Shown piece by piece: positions 35,473 through 45,229 of a stretch of 64,000 nt of DNA. The position numbers and the translations under genes were made by a program. The stretch's first letter is position 1, and each line of letters starts with the position of its first letter. The stretch lies in the NCBI GenBank assembly GCA_029204225.1, contig CM055094.1, forward strand, positions 8,975,234 through 9,039,233, read 5' to 3'. Under the pieces are notes generated by a model. The model was given only the letters and a program-made list of their open reading frames with translations. It did no database searches and had not been told where the DNA came from. Source of the stretch: Diphasiastrum complanatum. Its lineage: Eukaryota; Streptophyta; Lycopodiopsida; Lycopodiales; Lycopodiaceae.

Positions 35473-36725
35473 GCTACGCCAATTTTTCAGTTTGCAGCAT
35501 GTTTGGCTGATGGTTAGCTTGCATTAGGCATCTTGTCGTGGCATGAATAGTGTTAAAACTGCATTGTAGGAATAGTTTGGGATTGATTTTGCTAGATTTT
35601 GAGTGGATTTGCTTGTTTGAAATCTAATCTGATTATTAAACATGGAAAGCTATTCAGATCACTAATTTGGATATGAGAAATCAGAAAAAATAACAAAAAT
35701 CAGTCAAATCTGTCAAAATTGGTCAAAAAGAGGCAAAAAGCATCATCAGAGCCCAGGATGTTTTACCCTCTTTCAAGAAACCTTTGCCAAGTTGCAGACA
35801 CCTTTGGTTTTATTTACAGAACCTTCAGCTTGAAGGGCAAAGATTAATTTCCAGCAGATTTTCAGAAGCATCAGAAAAACTACCAAAAAACACCAAAAAT
35901 TATCAAAATCCTAAAAAATACAGAAAAAGACCCTTTGCCCAATTCACTGTGCTTAGATGTGATTCATATCTATCTACTGTTAGATTGGCGAAGAATAATA
36001 CCAAAAATAGAAAGGTTTTCAGAGGATCAGTTGTCATATTGGCATATTTTTGTCAAAAAAGTCACTTTCTTGCAAAATCACCAGTATTACTCTTGATCCT
36101 TCGCCAGAACCTTCGCCGAGTTTCCAGAACATTCTATCTATATAAAAATACTATTTTTGAGTTCGGCGAAGATTTATCTTGATCAGATCACAAAAAATCT
36201 TGATTTTTACCCTCGTCAGATCACAAAAACTATATTTTCTTGTGTCAGAAACTTTCGTCCGGTTGTCCATAGTTTTATTCGTGTCAGATCTTCCATTTGA
36301 GAAGTCGACGAAGGTTATTTTTCAAGAAATTGCCAGAAAAGTGTTTAGAGAGTTTTTATCCCAAAATAACACTGTTGAACCTTCGCCGAGCCAACCTTCG
36401 CCTAGATAACCTTTGCCAGTCCTATTTTTAGTTTCTGATTTTCTTGATCAAGTCTCTGTCAAAATTTGGATCAGAGCTGATATAATCTGAATTGGACTCT
36501 AAGAGAATTATCATTTTTGAGAAGTATTGATTGATCGAATTTTGGTTAGTTTTTTATCATATAGAATCAGATCTTGAAAAGTGGAATAGAGCTAGTAGAT
36601 CTAATCTGAGATAGTTTCTGGAAAAATCTATATCCAATCACATTATCAATTTGATCTAAATGGCTTCCCCTGGAGCTACTCCTGGAGGTGCTCCACAGGA
36701 GGTCAATCCAATTATTGTTAGAAAA
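35473..36725 (+). pseudogene. Leader and gag start of the Athila-like element
   Basis: There is a long non-coding leader with repeated ACCTTCGCC(G)AG motifs (near 36108, 36380 and 36394). A possible gag start follows at 36660 (MASPGATPGGAPQE), open for only about 38 codons. The sequence changes character after about 36725, so gag is cut. Everything downstream of it is missing. Confidence 0.4.
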
Positions 36726-36878
36726 ACTTGCGTATCTCAGAGAGCCACCTGCTGCGGTTGCACATTCTAGGTCTAGCAGGTGGTGTGATGGCAACCACAG
36801 GAGATGAGGATGAGCTAGGAGAGAAGAAGTCCCTCCTTGTTTGCTTTCTCCTATCCATGGGCGTGTACTATGTGATAG

Positions 36879-37678
36879 CGGACTTGTGCGTGAAGGTTAG
36901 GATGAGAAGGGAGGGATGATAAAGAACTCGCATAGGACCGCTATGTATGGACAGAATGTACGGTATATCGGACCTGTGCGAGCCGAATATCAGAGAGAAC
37001 GATTAGATTTGAGGAAAGACGCACAAGTGCGATATGGGATAACACGTAGGCAGACGTATCGGACTTGTGCGACATGGAAGACAGTAGGAGGAATTTCGAT
37101 TGTGAAGGGCACGCACAAATACGATATGCGAAGCAAAAAAAAAGTGAAAAAATTCATCGAAATTTGTGATTTTATATCGGGGTTCGCACGTGCGAAAGAA
37201 CATCCTATCACACGTGTGGGCATTGTACAGACAAATGCGAGAGTGACACGTGTCACCCTGTCACATTACACGTGTGGGATTTGTACGATCAAATGCGAGA
37301 GCGACACGTGTTTTTGAGCAATCGAATGAACACGCGACATGTGTCCAGGTGTCATTTCACACGTGTACAAGTGTCATCTCACACGTGCCTATGCCTATTG
37401 TCCAATTGAAAGTAGACACGTGTCCTAAGTCTGTTGACCACACGTGCAAAAATTTAGTATAAATAGCACGAAAACCGATTAATTTTTTACCTTTTCCTTT
37501 TTCGAAATTCGTGACATATCACCTTTGTGCACGCTCATTGCTGTCCGTTTGCTTGCAACTATACCTACTCGCGCACAAGTGCGATATTCTGTATATGTCT
37601 GCCATACATATCCATCTTCTGCGCCATTCTGATAGTTAGTTTTGGTTCGGTTCTCTCGCGCGCACAAGTGCGATATTC
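36879..37678. repeat. Dispersed palindromic GCACAAGTGCGATAT motifs
   Basis: The motif CGCACAAGTGCGATAT or its reverse complement recurs at about 36879, 36969, 37021, 37056, 37112 (one arm changed), 37571 and 37659. The last two read GCGCACAAGTGCGATATTC exactly. TTCGCACGTGCGAA at 37183-37196 is a related perfect palindrome. The copies flank and overlap the G-box promoter and reach the start codon of the next gene. Confidence 0.75.
37187..37466 (+). promoter_or_regulatory. Promoter with nine CACGTG G-boxes and a TATA box
   Basis: CACGTG occurs at 37187, 37211, 37247, 37269, 37305, 37360, 37382, 37417 and 37441. Part of this comes from a 58-bp duplication (37211-37268 and 37269-37326). TATAAATAG follows at 37458-37466, 12 nt after the last G-box, and the gene ATG is at 37690. 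ACACGTGTC and CACACGTG are binding sites for plant bZIP (ABA response) and bHLH factors. The layout is that of a plant RNA polymerase II promoter; an LTR U3 region is the alternative, but no PBS follows. Confidence 0.6.
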
Positions 37679-37689
37679 ACGTTACTGCC

Positions 37690-39204
37690 ATGGCCTCTTC
37701 CTCATCATCCTCACGAGAATCAGGCTTGAGTTCATTTCTGAGTGAATTTGGGATTACTGAAAACCTAGACTACTTCCACAGTCCATTCAGGCCATATCTA
37801 CATGTTTTCAAGACTACATAACCAAATTCTGATGTATTTTATGAACATTATATCAGATTCAGAGATATACTTAGCAAGCTTGTTTTTTCCATGGGTCCAC
37901 TCCGATACATGCATTATACTGATCTTGTTCATTTCTTCCCAGCTTTTAGACATAGACTGGATAGAATGTTCACCAAATTGTTTGATCTTTTCAAAAGTAG
38001 TTCAATGTGTCCGTATTGCAACAAGAAATGTCGATTGGTTGAATATCAGAGTGGTTTCATACTTTTTCTGTTAGTTCGGATCTCAGATGATAATGAAGTT
38101 CCTGTTACTGACCCTCCTTTTGCACCCTCCTCTGTTTAGTCAGCCATTAAGGATATCAGTCACTTTCTTATCGACACTCCTGATAAAGAAAGTGACTTCA
38201 TTGATGTAAATACTGATGTTCTCCGGGATTCTTTCATTGGCCAAAATACATCTGATGATGAATCCAAATCTATGGAGGATTCGAAATGTCTTTTCAATTT
38301 GCATGTATATTATATTAATGACGATGCATATTTTACTACTGCTGATTTATGGAAATTTTTTGACTATCGTGAGGACGAGGTTCTATGTTTATTATCCGGC
38401 ACAATTTTTGAATTCTCCGACTTTGTAGATTTTGAGATAGATGACCTTGTTGCTGGTTGATTTTGATGATGAGGAGGGTCTTATGACCGATGAAGAATGT
38501 CTGAATAAGAATTTATCAAATATAGTTGAGGATGGGCGAGGCAGACCATCCGATGAAGAATTCACGGCATTTCAATCCCAGATGGGCTTCCCTCGTCCAT
38601 CATTAATGCATTTCATTGATGATTCCACTTTAGTACATGGTCATTATATTGATCATCCTGATCTGGTTGCTGTTGATGATGAAGAATGTGTAAGTGTTTA
38701 ATCTTCCTTGCATTTGAATGTTTTCAATCACTGAATGTGTTTTTGCTAGCATATTTCCTATTGCAGGATGCTCTCATAATAGATGATTTTGCTGCGAGAC
38801 AAGGTGGTTTAAGACAACACGTAACCTCGTTCTAGAGGGACAGTGGACTAGCCCACTATCTTAGGCATTTCCTGAAGAATGAGATCTGTATTGCTCATTC
38901 CAAGTTGAGCCCAGTCGGGGAGAGTCTTATAATGACAGTTAAAGCTTTATCATTTTATCTAGGAGGACATAAATTTGTTAAGACAAATAAGATCATTTTT
39001 GTCAAAAGATCTTATGTTTTGAACATTTTAGGCTATACAGATGAGAATGTTCCTTTAAGGAGCTCCCATTATTCATTGTATTCCACTTATATTGAGCTTA
39101 GTGGAAATAAGGATAATGCACATCTATTAGATGCATACGCTAGCAGAGAATTTTTTCATGACAATACTACCATAGAATCTAATACAAGATCTGATGATGA
39201 ATAG
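37690..39204 (+). pseudogene. Unrecognised intron-containing gene, lightly broken
   Basis: The start MASSSSSSRESGLSS at 37690 is in good context (GCCATGG). One frame continues to about 38455 with a TAA near 37818 and a TAG at 38137-38139. A +1 shift follows, then an open frame to 38689. A 77-nt intron (38690-38766, GTAAGTG..TTGCAG) is in phase 0, and the same frame continues from 38767 to 39204 with one TAG at 38833-38835. The total is about 480 codons. There is a cysteine group CPYCNKKC near 38010 and acidic stretches (DDEEGLMTDEE). I recognise no domain. A promoter lies directly upstream and a convergent gene ends 127 bp downstream. Being intron-bearing, it is not a retrocopy. It is a decayed host gene or a DNA-transposon ORF. 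Confidence 0.5.
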
Positions 39205-39330
39205 TTGGTATAATACAATCAATACATTTACATTGGGTATTTCTCCTCTCTTGTTCAATGAATTTGCAAAGCGATTCTGAACATGTCATGATGATCTTCT
39301 ACTCAACAATGATGATCTTCTACTTAGCAA

Positions 39331-40507
39331 TCATCTAAGCAAGTAATTTAGATCAACAAATAAATTGTTTGATGAATTATAGAATATCGATCTTCCATCC
39401 GTTTCACACACCTCCTCAATATGAAATGGAGTCCTAGTGATCTTATGCATACCTATGTTTAATGTATCCCTCTCTTTCTTCAAGTGATATGTCCTAGGGA
39501 TTGGGACTTTTCTAATTTGAACTTGCTTAAAAGCTTCTCTAATTAGTTTAAATATTGTTGCATATGCTTCCCTACTAATACCTGCAAAATCACAAGCACC
39601 CTGAATTATAGTCTTATCTAAAATATTTTGAATGTCCACCATCAAAGACTTTGTTATTTTACACTTTACATTTGAAATCCTATTGTTCATCATGATATGC
39701 TTAGTGGATTTGCAAGTCAATATTGTGCCCAATGACATTCCTAGTGAAGCATTGTCTTTAATATTCCGAGGAGCTACTAATGCAGATCTGCAAAAAAAAC
39801 AGATAGCTAATTGAATATCACCATAGCTGAAATTAAATCCAAATGTCATTGAAAAACTTACAAAATTTAGAATATGCTTACTTGAATGCATAGATCCTTC
39901 TATTTCGATAACCTCCTTTTGAAAGCGTTTGAATATCCTTGCAACTTTGTCGCTTTCACTTCTTACTTTCAGCCTTTTTCTTTGCCAAATCCACATCCTT
40001 CAGTAATTGTAAGTTTTCAATACGAATAGATTGCAAGACTGATTGCATTTGCTCTAGTTCGGATTTGATATTGATTTTTATCTTCTGAAATGATTCATTA
40101 TTTTTTTCAAGTTGTTCATTTTTTTCTAACATCTTTTGGAGATGACAATCTCTATTCTGACAATAAGAGGATATCCGAATTAACTCACCTTCTAAAAAGT
40201 GAACTTTATGCATATAAAGTTGTTTTCCATGGTTTTGCAATCTTTCACGATATCCTAGTAATCCACTATGCCCATTGCATATCCATGTAACTAAATGAGT
40301 TATTGAAGAGAATGTGGGATGTGTCAAAGTGCTTGGATCTTGTGGATATAATATTCCATTTGTCCACAAATCCAAGTTTTTCTTTCCTTCTGCCCTGTAA
40401 CGAGCACGATCTTCAGCAGATTTTTGAACTCCTTTGCCTCCTATTCTCTGCAAAGGTGCCAAATCAATAGAGATATCCACATGTAGATGATATAATGTCA
40501 TCATCAA
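39331..40507 (-). pseudogene. Unrecognised coiled-coil gene, convergent partner
   Basis: The first frame (40507-39956, 183 codons) has GGKGVQKSAEDRARYRAEGK, then a long coiled coil (EKNEQLEKNNESFQKIKI). An overlapping frame in another register continues from 39996 to 39331 (221 codons) and ends with FAGISREAYATIFKLIREAF and SNNLFVDLNYLL. The join needs a frameshift or an intron. GT and AG signals exist (GTAAGAAG near 39968, GTAAGC near 39880, TTTTTTGCAG near 39790), but the phases I tried do not join cleanly. I do not recognise the family. Its position facing the gene at 37690 suggests that the two form one unit. Confidence 0.45.
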
Positions 40508-41024
40508 AAAAATAATAGATTAATCAATTGCATCAAAGTACTATGACCAGATTCTATGAAGCAAAACAAAATACTCATCTTTGATTATATTATATAATAT
40601 GTACGATCAATCCAATCTCCATGCTTGTATGCTTGATTCAAATTTGGAAATGCCACTCATTTTTTCATTCCAATAGGTAGTTGGCGCTCACATTTCCATT
40701 CTCGTGGAAGGAATGCATATGTAAACATTTTGCAATTTTTCTTGATTTGAATTTGGGGATGGCGGTCATATTCTAGATCCGGTGAAAATATTGCCCTTTT
40801 CGTAACCAATGGAGGGAATATTTTTGAGTTTAGTCAAGTTATACTACGAACTGTTAATAGTTCTTAACTGTGACTATAGACACTGTGGTTAGATCATTAG
40901 GAGTTGGGGAGGCCTTGGGAGTGGTGTGGGCAAGCAAATAAACAATATTGTTTTTTTTATTTTGATATTTTTATATATCCTACATGGCATTCCTTAAAGG
41001 GTCTTTTTGATATTGAGAACTCCT
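40508..41024. other. Gap without recognised feature
   Basis: This lies upstream of the minus-strand gene, so it could hold its promoter or earlier exons, but I find no G-box array or clear TATA box. It also contains the cut end of the gypsy element to its right. Confidence 0.35.
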
Positions 41025-42690
41025 CTAATGTCTTCGGTATAATTGGCTGGCAATCAGCTGATAAGGTTTAGCTTTCAAGATCAATTTTTGCTGATTCGCC
41101 TTTGGTAGTGATATATCTAGTTGACCCCGCATTAGATATTCAACTATGTCGGCAGCCCACTCTGGTACTGTGTCTATGTAAAATAAGACAGCATCGGCCA
41201 GCTCATCGTCGGGTTGGGTTGCAACCTCCTTCTTCTTGATTCGCGACACATGATCTGCCATGTAGTGTTATTTTTCCATGCAAACTACTATCTGAAAATC
41301 AAACTCTAACAGCAGAAGTAGCCATTGAGTGACTCTCCCTGTGTTGCAGGTTTTGTTAATGAGATAGAGCAAGGGTTGATAGTCCATATAAAAAGAAAAG
41401 TGTGTAGCCATCAGGTAGTGCTGAAACTTTTTAATCGCATAGATCATTGCCAGTGCTTCCCATTCTGTGATTGAATAATTCTTTTCTATATCACTGAGTT
41501 GTCAACTTGCAAATCGGATTGAAAAATTCTTTTTGTGTTCTCTTAGTTGGGTTAAGACTGCTCCAACTGCATACTTCGATGCGTCCGTATGCACATGAAA
41601 CTCAATGGAACAATTGGGTGGACATAGGATTGGTGCTGAAACCAACGCATCTTTGAGTTTTTGGAAAGTCTTTAGGGCTTCCTTGTTCCAATGTGGATCT
41701 GTTGTGAGTTTCTAAATTGGTCGTGCTAACTCTACAAAATCTAGAATGAAGATCCTATAATAGTTAGCATGATCCATAAAGATGTAGACTTCGTGGATTG
41801 TTCTTGGTGGTGGTAGATCAACAATGATCCTAACTTTTGATAGGTATGTGGCGATCCCGTGTCTAGATACTATATGGCCGAGAATCAAGCCATGTGTAAC
41901 CCAAAATTGACATTTTTTTGGATTCAAGGAGATCTGAAATTTGTGGCATTTTTGTAGCACCTTCTCCAAATTGGATAAGTGTTCTGAGTTTGGTCCATGC
42001 ACGCACAGATTGTCCAAGAAAATGTTCAGAAATTTCTGCAAATACTCTTTGAATGCCGCCTGCATGACTCGCTGGAAAGTGCTTGGGGCATTGCAAAGCC
42101 CGAATGACATCACCTTATAGGCATAGATTCCCCATTCTGTGGCAAACATTGTCTTATGCTGGTCTTGGGGTCACCTGGTTGTAACCGTTGAAGCCGTCTA
42201 AAAAATTGTAGACTTCGGCCCCAACTACTCTATCAAGGACACTTTCCGTAAAGGGTAAAAAAAAATAATCTTTTTTTATGACTGTATTTAGCGCTTTCAG
42301 ATTCACACAAATTTGTATTTTGCCATTCTTCTTGGGTACTATAACTATCGGCGATACCCATTCATTGTGCTCGATTTCATAAATGAAATCTACGTCTAAC
42401 AACTTCTACAATTTCTATTTGATTAGCTCCGTGTAGTTCGGGTTGCAGCGGTAGTATAGACTCACCTTGGGGACTGCTCCATCCACCAAGGGTATGGTGT
42501 GTTGGACTACTGTTGGTGGAATGCCCTTCAAATCATTGTAATTCTAGGTGAAACAGTCCTTGTACTCCACCAACAATGATCGTAGCCTTTTGAATTGTGT
42601 AGGCGTTAACTGCTCTCCCACATGCACTATCTTTTCTTTCTCACCTAGCTCGACAAGGTTCATTGGTTGTTAGAAATTGACATTCTAGAT
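41025..42690 (-). pseudogene. Ty3/gypsy RT and RNase H, decayed
   Basis: On the minus strand RT starts near 42690 and has VSPIVIVPKKNGKIQICVN, FLDGFNGYNQV and YKVMSFGLCNAPSTFQR. The catalytic block reads IFLDNLCVHG, where the second Asp of the usual DD is Asn. RNase H follows (HTDASKYAVGAVLTQ, ITEWEALAMIYA, ending MADHVSRIKK). The frame is broken by a few stops. It is cut at about 41025 before integrase, and gag and protease are missing upstream. It lies in the same orientation as the PBS at 43461-43477 and the LTR beyond. Confidence 0.85.
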
Positions 42691-42779
42691 CGATTGAAAT
42701 GTCTGCGAGAGTTCTTTCTGGAAGGATTTGCTGGATCTTCACTTTTTAGTAATTTTTTAGCACTTAAGCCCAAATTTCT

Positions 42780-43175
42780 GCTCATTGGAGTCAAACTAAC
42801 TCTCGTAGGCTCTTCCGTGTCCTGGTCTCACTAAGATAGAACTTCAGAATTCTCTGCGAGGGTTCTTGTCCACTAAAATTCTAGTGTTTGCGAGAGTCTT
42901 TGGTATTTTTCTTTTTTCACTGGGAACTCTCGCACAGACACTTAGACAGTGAACTAACTCTCGCAAGCTTCTCTGTGCCCTGGTCTCAGTGAGATGGAAC
43001 TTCAGACGGCTCTGCGAGAGTTCCGGTAAAGGTTTGCATTTTTTTGAATTTTTTCAAGGGTATTTTGAATTTTTTATGATTTTTCTCTAACTTGCAATCT
43101 GCTTGGAACTAACTCTCACAAGCTTCTATGTAGGTCTGGGACAGTACCCTGGAGCTGCTGCCAGTCGTGCAAGGG
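42780..43175 (-). repeat. Three 155-158-bp tandem repeats in gypsy leader
   Basis: AACTAACTCTCGCAAGCTTC and a following CTGTG..CTGGTCTCA block recur at about 42794, 42952 and 43107. They occupy the place where gag should be, between PBS and RT. Confidence 0.75.
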
Positions 43176-43460
43176 TTAACTCTCAATGGTTTTGGAGATA
43201 TTAAAATCTGACGAGATTTTAGGCTCTTTTTTCTTCCAAAATGCAGATTGGTGTGGTTTTTGGATTTTCATAGGTTTTGGGTTGGATGTCAAGCCCTTAG
43301 AGGCTGTTCAGGACCTCCTCTACCCTCTCACACCTCCTTCGCTAGCTGTGAACAGTCCAAATACAAAAAACTAATTCTAAACACCCAAAAATCTACCTAA
43401 AACTACTCCAAAAAACAAGAAATAGCTAAAATGCAGCTATACTAGTTAGTGGAAACCTAT

Positions 43461-43477
43461 CCCCGGCATCGGCGCCA
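43461..43477 (-). other. Primer binding site, tRNA-Asp type
   Basis: The minus strand reads TGGCGCCGATGCCGGGG, the tRNA-Asp PBS of Athila/Tat-like gypsy elements. It fixes the orientation of the element at 41025-44310. Confidence 0.85.
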
Positions 43478-44310
43478 CGGTAGGGTCGAAGATCGCCCGT
43501 AGTAGTAGCCCTCCCGCCTGTCAACAAGGGTTAGATCACTAGATAGTGCCTAACTATGAATAGATGCTACTTTTACCTAGTGCCCTACTTTTTTCCTAAC
43601 TCTATCACCACTAACACTACACACCCCTAACTCTACTCCACTAAACTACCTTCATCATGTTTTTTGGTGAATGAGAAGAGAAGAATAGAAGAGATTGAGA
43701 GGAGAAGAGAGGGAGAGAGAGAGAGAGATAGAGGGTGAGAGTGAGAGTGGAGGTTAGCTCAAATGCTCATTTTACTTGCTAAAGGAGAAACATTAACTAT
43801 GGAAACCAAGAAAGCATGAACTTGAAAGCAAAGAGAAAGCAACAATAGCAATAGCAAACATTGAATAGCAAATGAGGATGTTTCTCTTCCAAAAATGGTA
43901 GACTTTTCTCCTTCTCAATAAGCATGGAAATAGAGTACAAATGGTGCCTTTTTATAAATGGGAAAGGCCCTTGCCCCAAAATCCTATTGGCTAATATTCA
44001 CATTGATCATATCCATTCATCTTGGACCCAACTTGATCCAAGGGTCCACAAAAAGTACATTAGAAATCACAAGATTCATGTAAGGCCAAAATTGGACCCA
44101 ACTCTAAAAAAATAAACTCTAATTTTAGAATTGACTTTGGGCCTCAAGTTTTATTTTAATTATAAAGGGGCCCAAGTCTATTATTCTATTTACAACTCAA
44201 GTTCCGTGCTCATTGGGCCATGGGCTTCTACGCGCAGGATGCCATGCCCTCGCAACAGATTTTATTGGTCGTTATTATTTATTTACAATATGTCGGGAAT
44301 ACCTCCAACA
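43478..44310 (-). repeat. 5' LTR of the minus-strand gypsy element
   Basis: Its start, TGTTGGAGGT on the minus strand at 44310, is exact because there it interrupts the 540-bp repeat whose other copy continues uninterrupted at 34388. Its end near the PBS is uncertain (43478-43520). It contains a GA-rich low-complexity run at 43680-43740. Confidence 0.65.
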
Positions 44311-44852
44311 CCCCTTCACAATTCACAATGTTGATTCATTGCTACAGAACTTCGGAACTTGAAAAGAGATGTATGAACAGCTAATTTATACTAAGCAATT
44401 AGGTCATCAAATGCGATTGCCAGTTGGCTGGTGTCCACTGGCATTCATCCAGTTCCTTCTCAGAAATTGATTGTTGATAAGCGGTGAAAATTGGTTGTAA
44501 ACAGTCTGTCTGCATAAATGAACTAAAATTGTCACTCTGTAGAAATGAACTAAAACTGCCACAGGCGACAGTGTCGAAAAAAGGTGACAGTGTCGGCTTT
44601 TTGCAAAAAACCCGACAGTGTCCTTAAATCTCATTTAGGGTAGCCCCACACTTTGTTAGAGTCATTTCCTTAACATTTGAGGCACTTTGAAAAATGCGAC
44701 TATGCATATTTACTCGTAATTTCTGATAGGCGACAGTGTCGCTAAAATGTGAAAAATGCGACACTGTAATTTTCCCCTTAATTCTTGACAGGCGAAAAAT
44801 GCGATGCTATTGTCAAACTCCATGTACTTCTGTAGACTGTGTAAAAACACTT
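44311..44852 (+). repeat. 540-bp dispersed repeat, copy 2
   Basis: Same orientation as 34388-34923. GACAGTGTC-type motifs occur near 44565, 44585, 44612 and 44729, with GCGACACTG near 44756. Confidence 0.85.
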
Positions 44853-45229
44853 GTAAATCTGCAGACTGTGTAAAGACTCGGGAAAAACCGCAGAACTAGA
44901 TAAACAATGGATGAGGATTAAAACTGATTAGTCGATTAGTAAGAAGGAGAATAACCCAACAAAGAAAGACTTGGAAGTTTGCAATGAAAGAAATCCGAAA
45001 AAATCTAGATTGCTTCAAACAACAACGAGAGGCAACTAAGAAGCGAGACTATAGGGCCTTCTCCTTGGCAGTGGTGACGTTCTTTTCATGCCCATTTTGT
45101 AAGTCTTCCCACCCATATGTTGAATTTGACATTATCAAAATTCAAATTCTATTTTGCTAAACTTTTTGTGACACCCTAGATTATTTGCATATTTGTTAAA
45201 ATTATAATCACAATTATGTCGGTTCATCC
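44853..45229. other. Gap without recognised feature
   Basis: No coding sequence or repeat is recognised between the dispersed repeat and the cut end of the minus-strand copia. Confidence 0.4.

Noticed and set aside
39790-39996. Clean intron joining the two frames of the minus-strand gene
   Set aside because: GT and AG signals are present, but the phases of the combinations tried do not give an open joined frame, so I left it as frameshift or unresolved intron.
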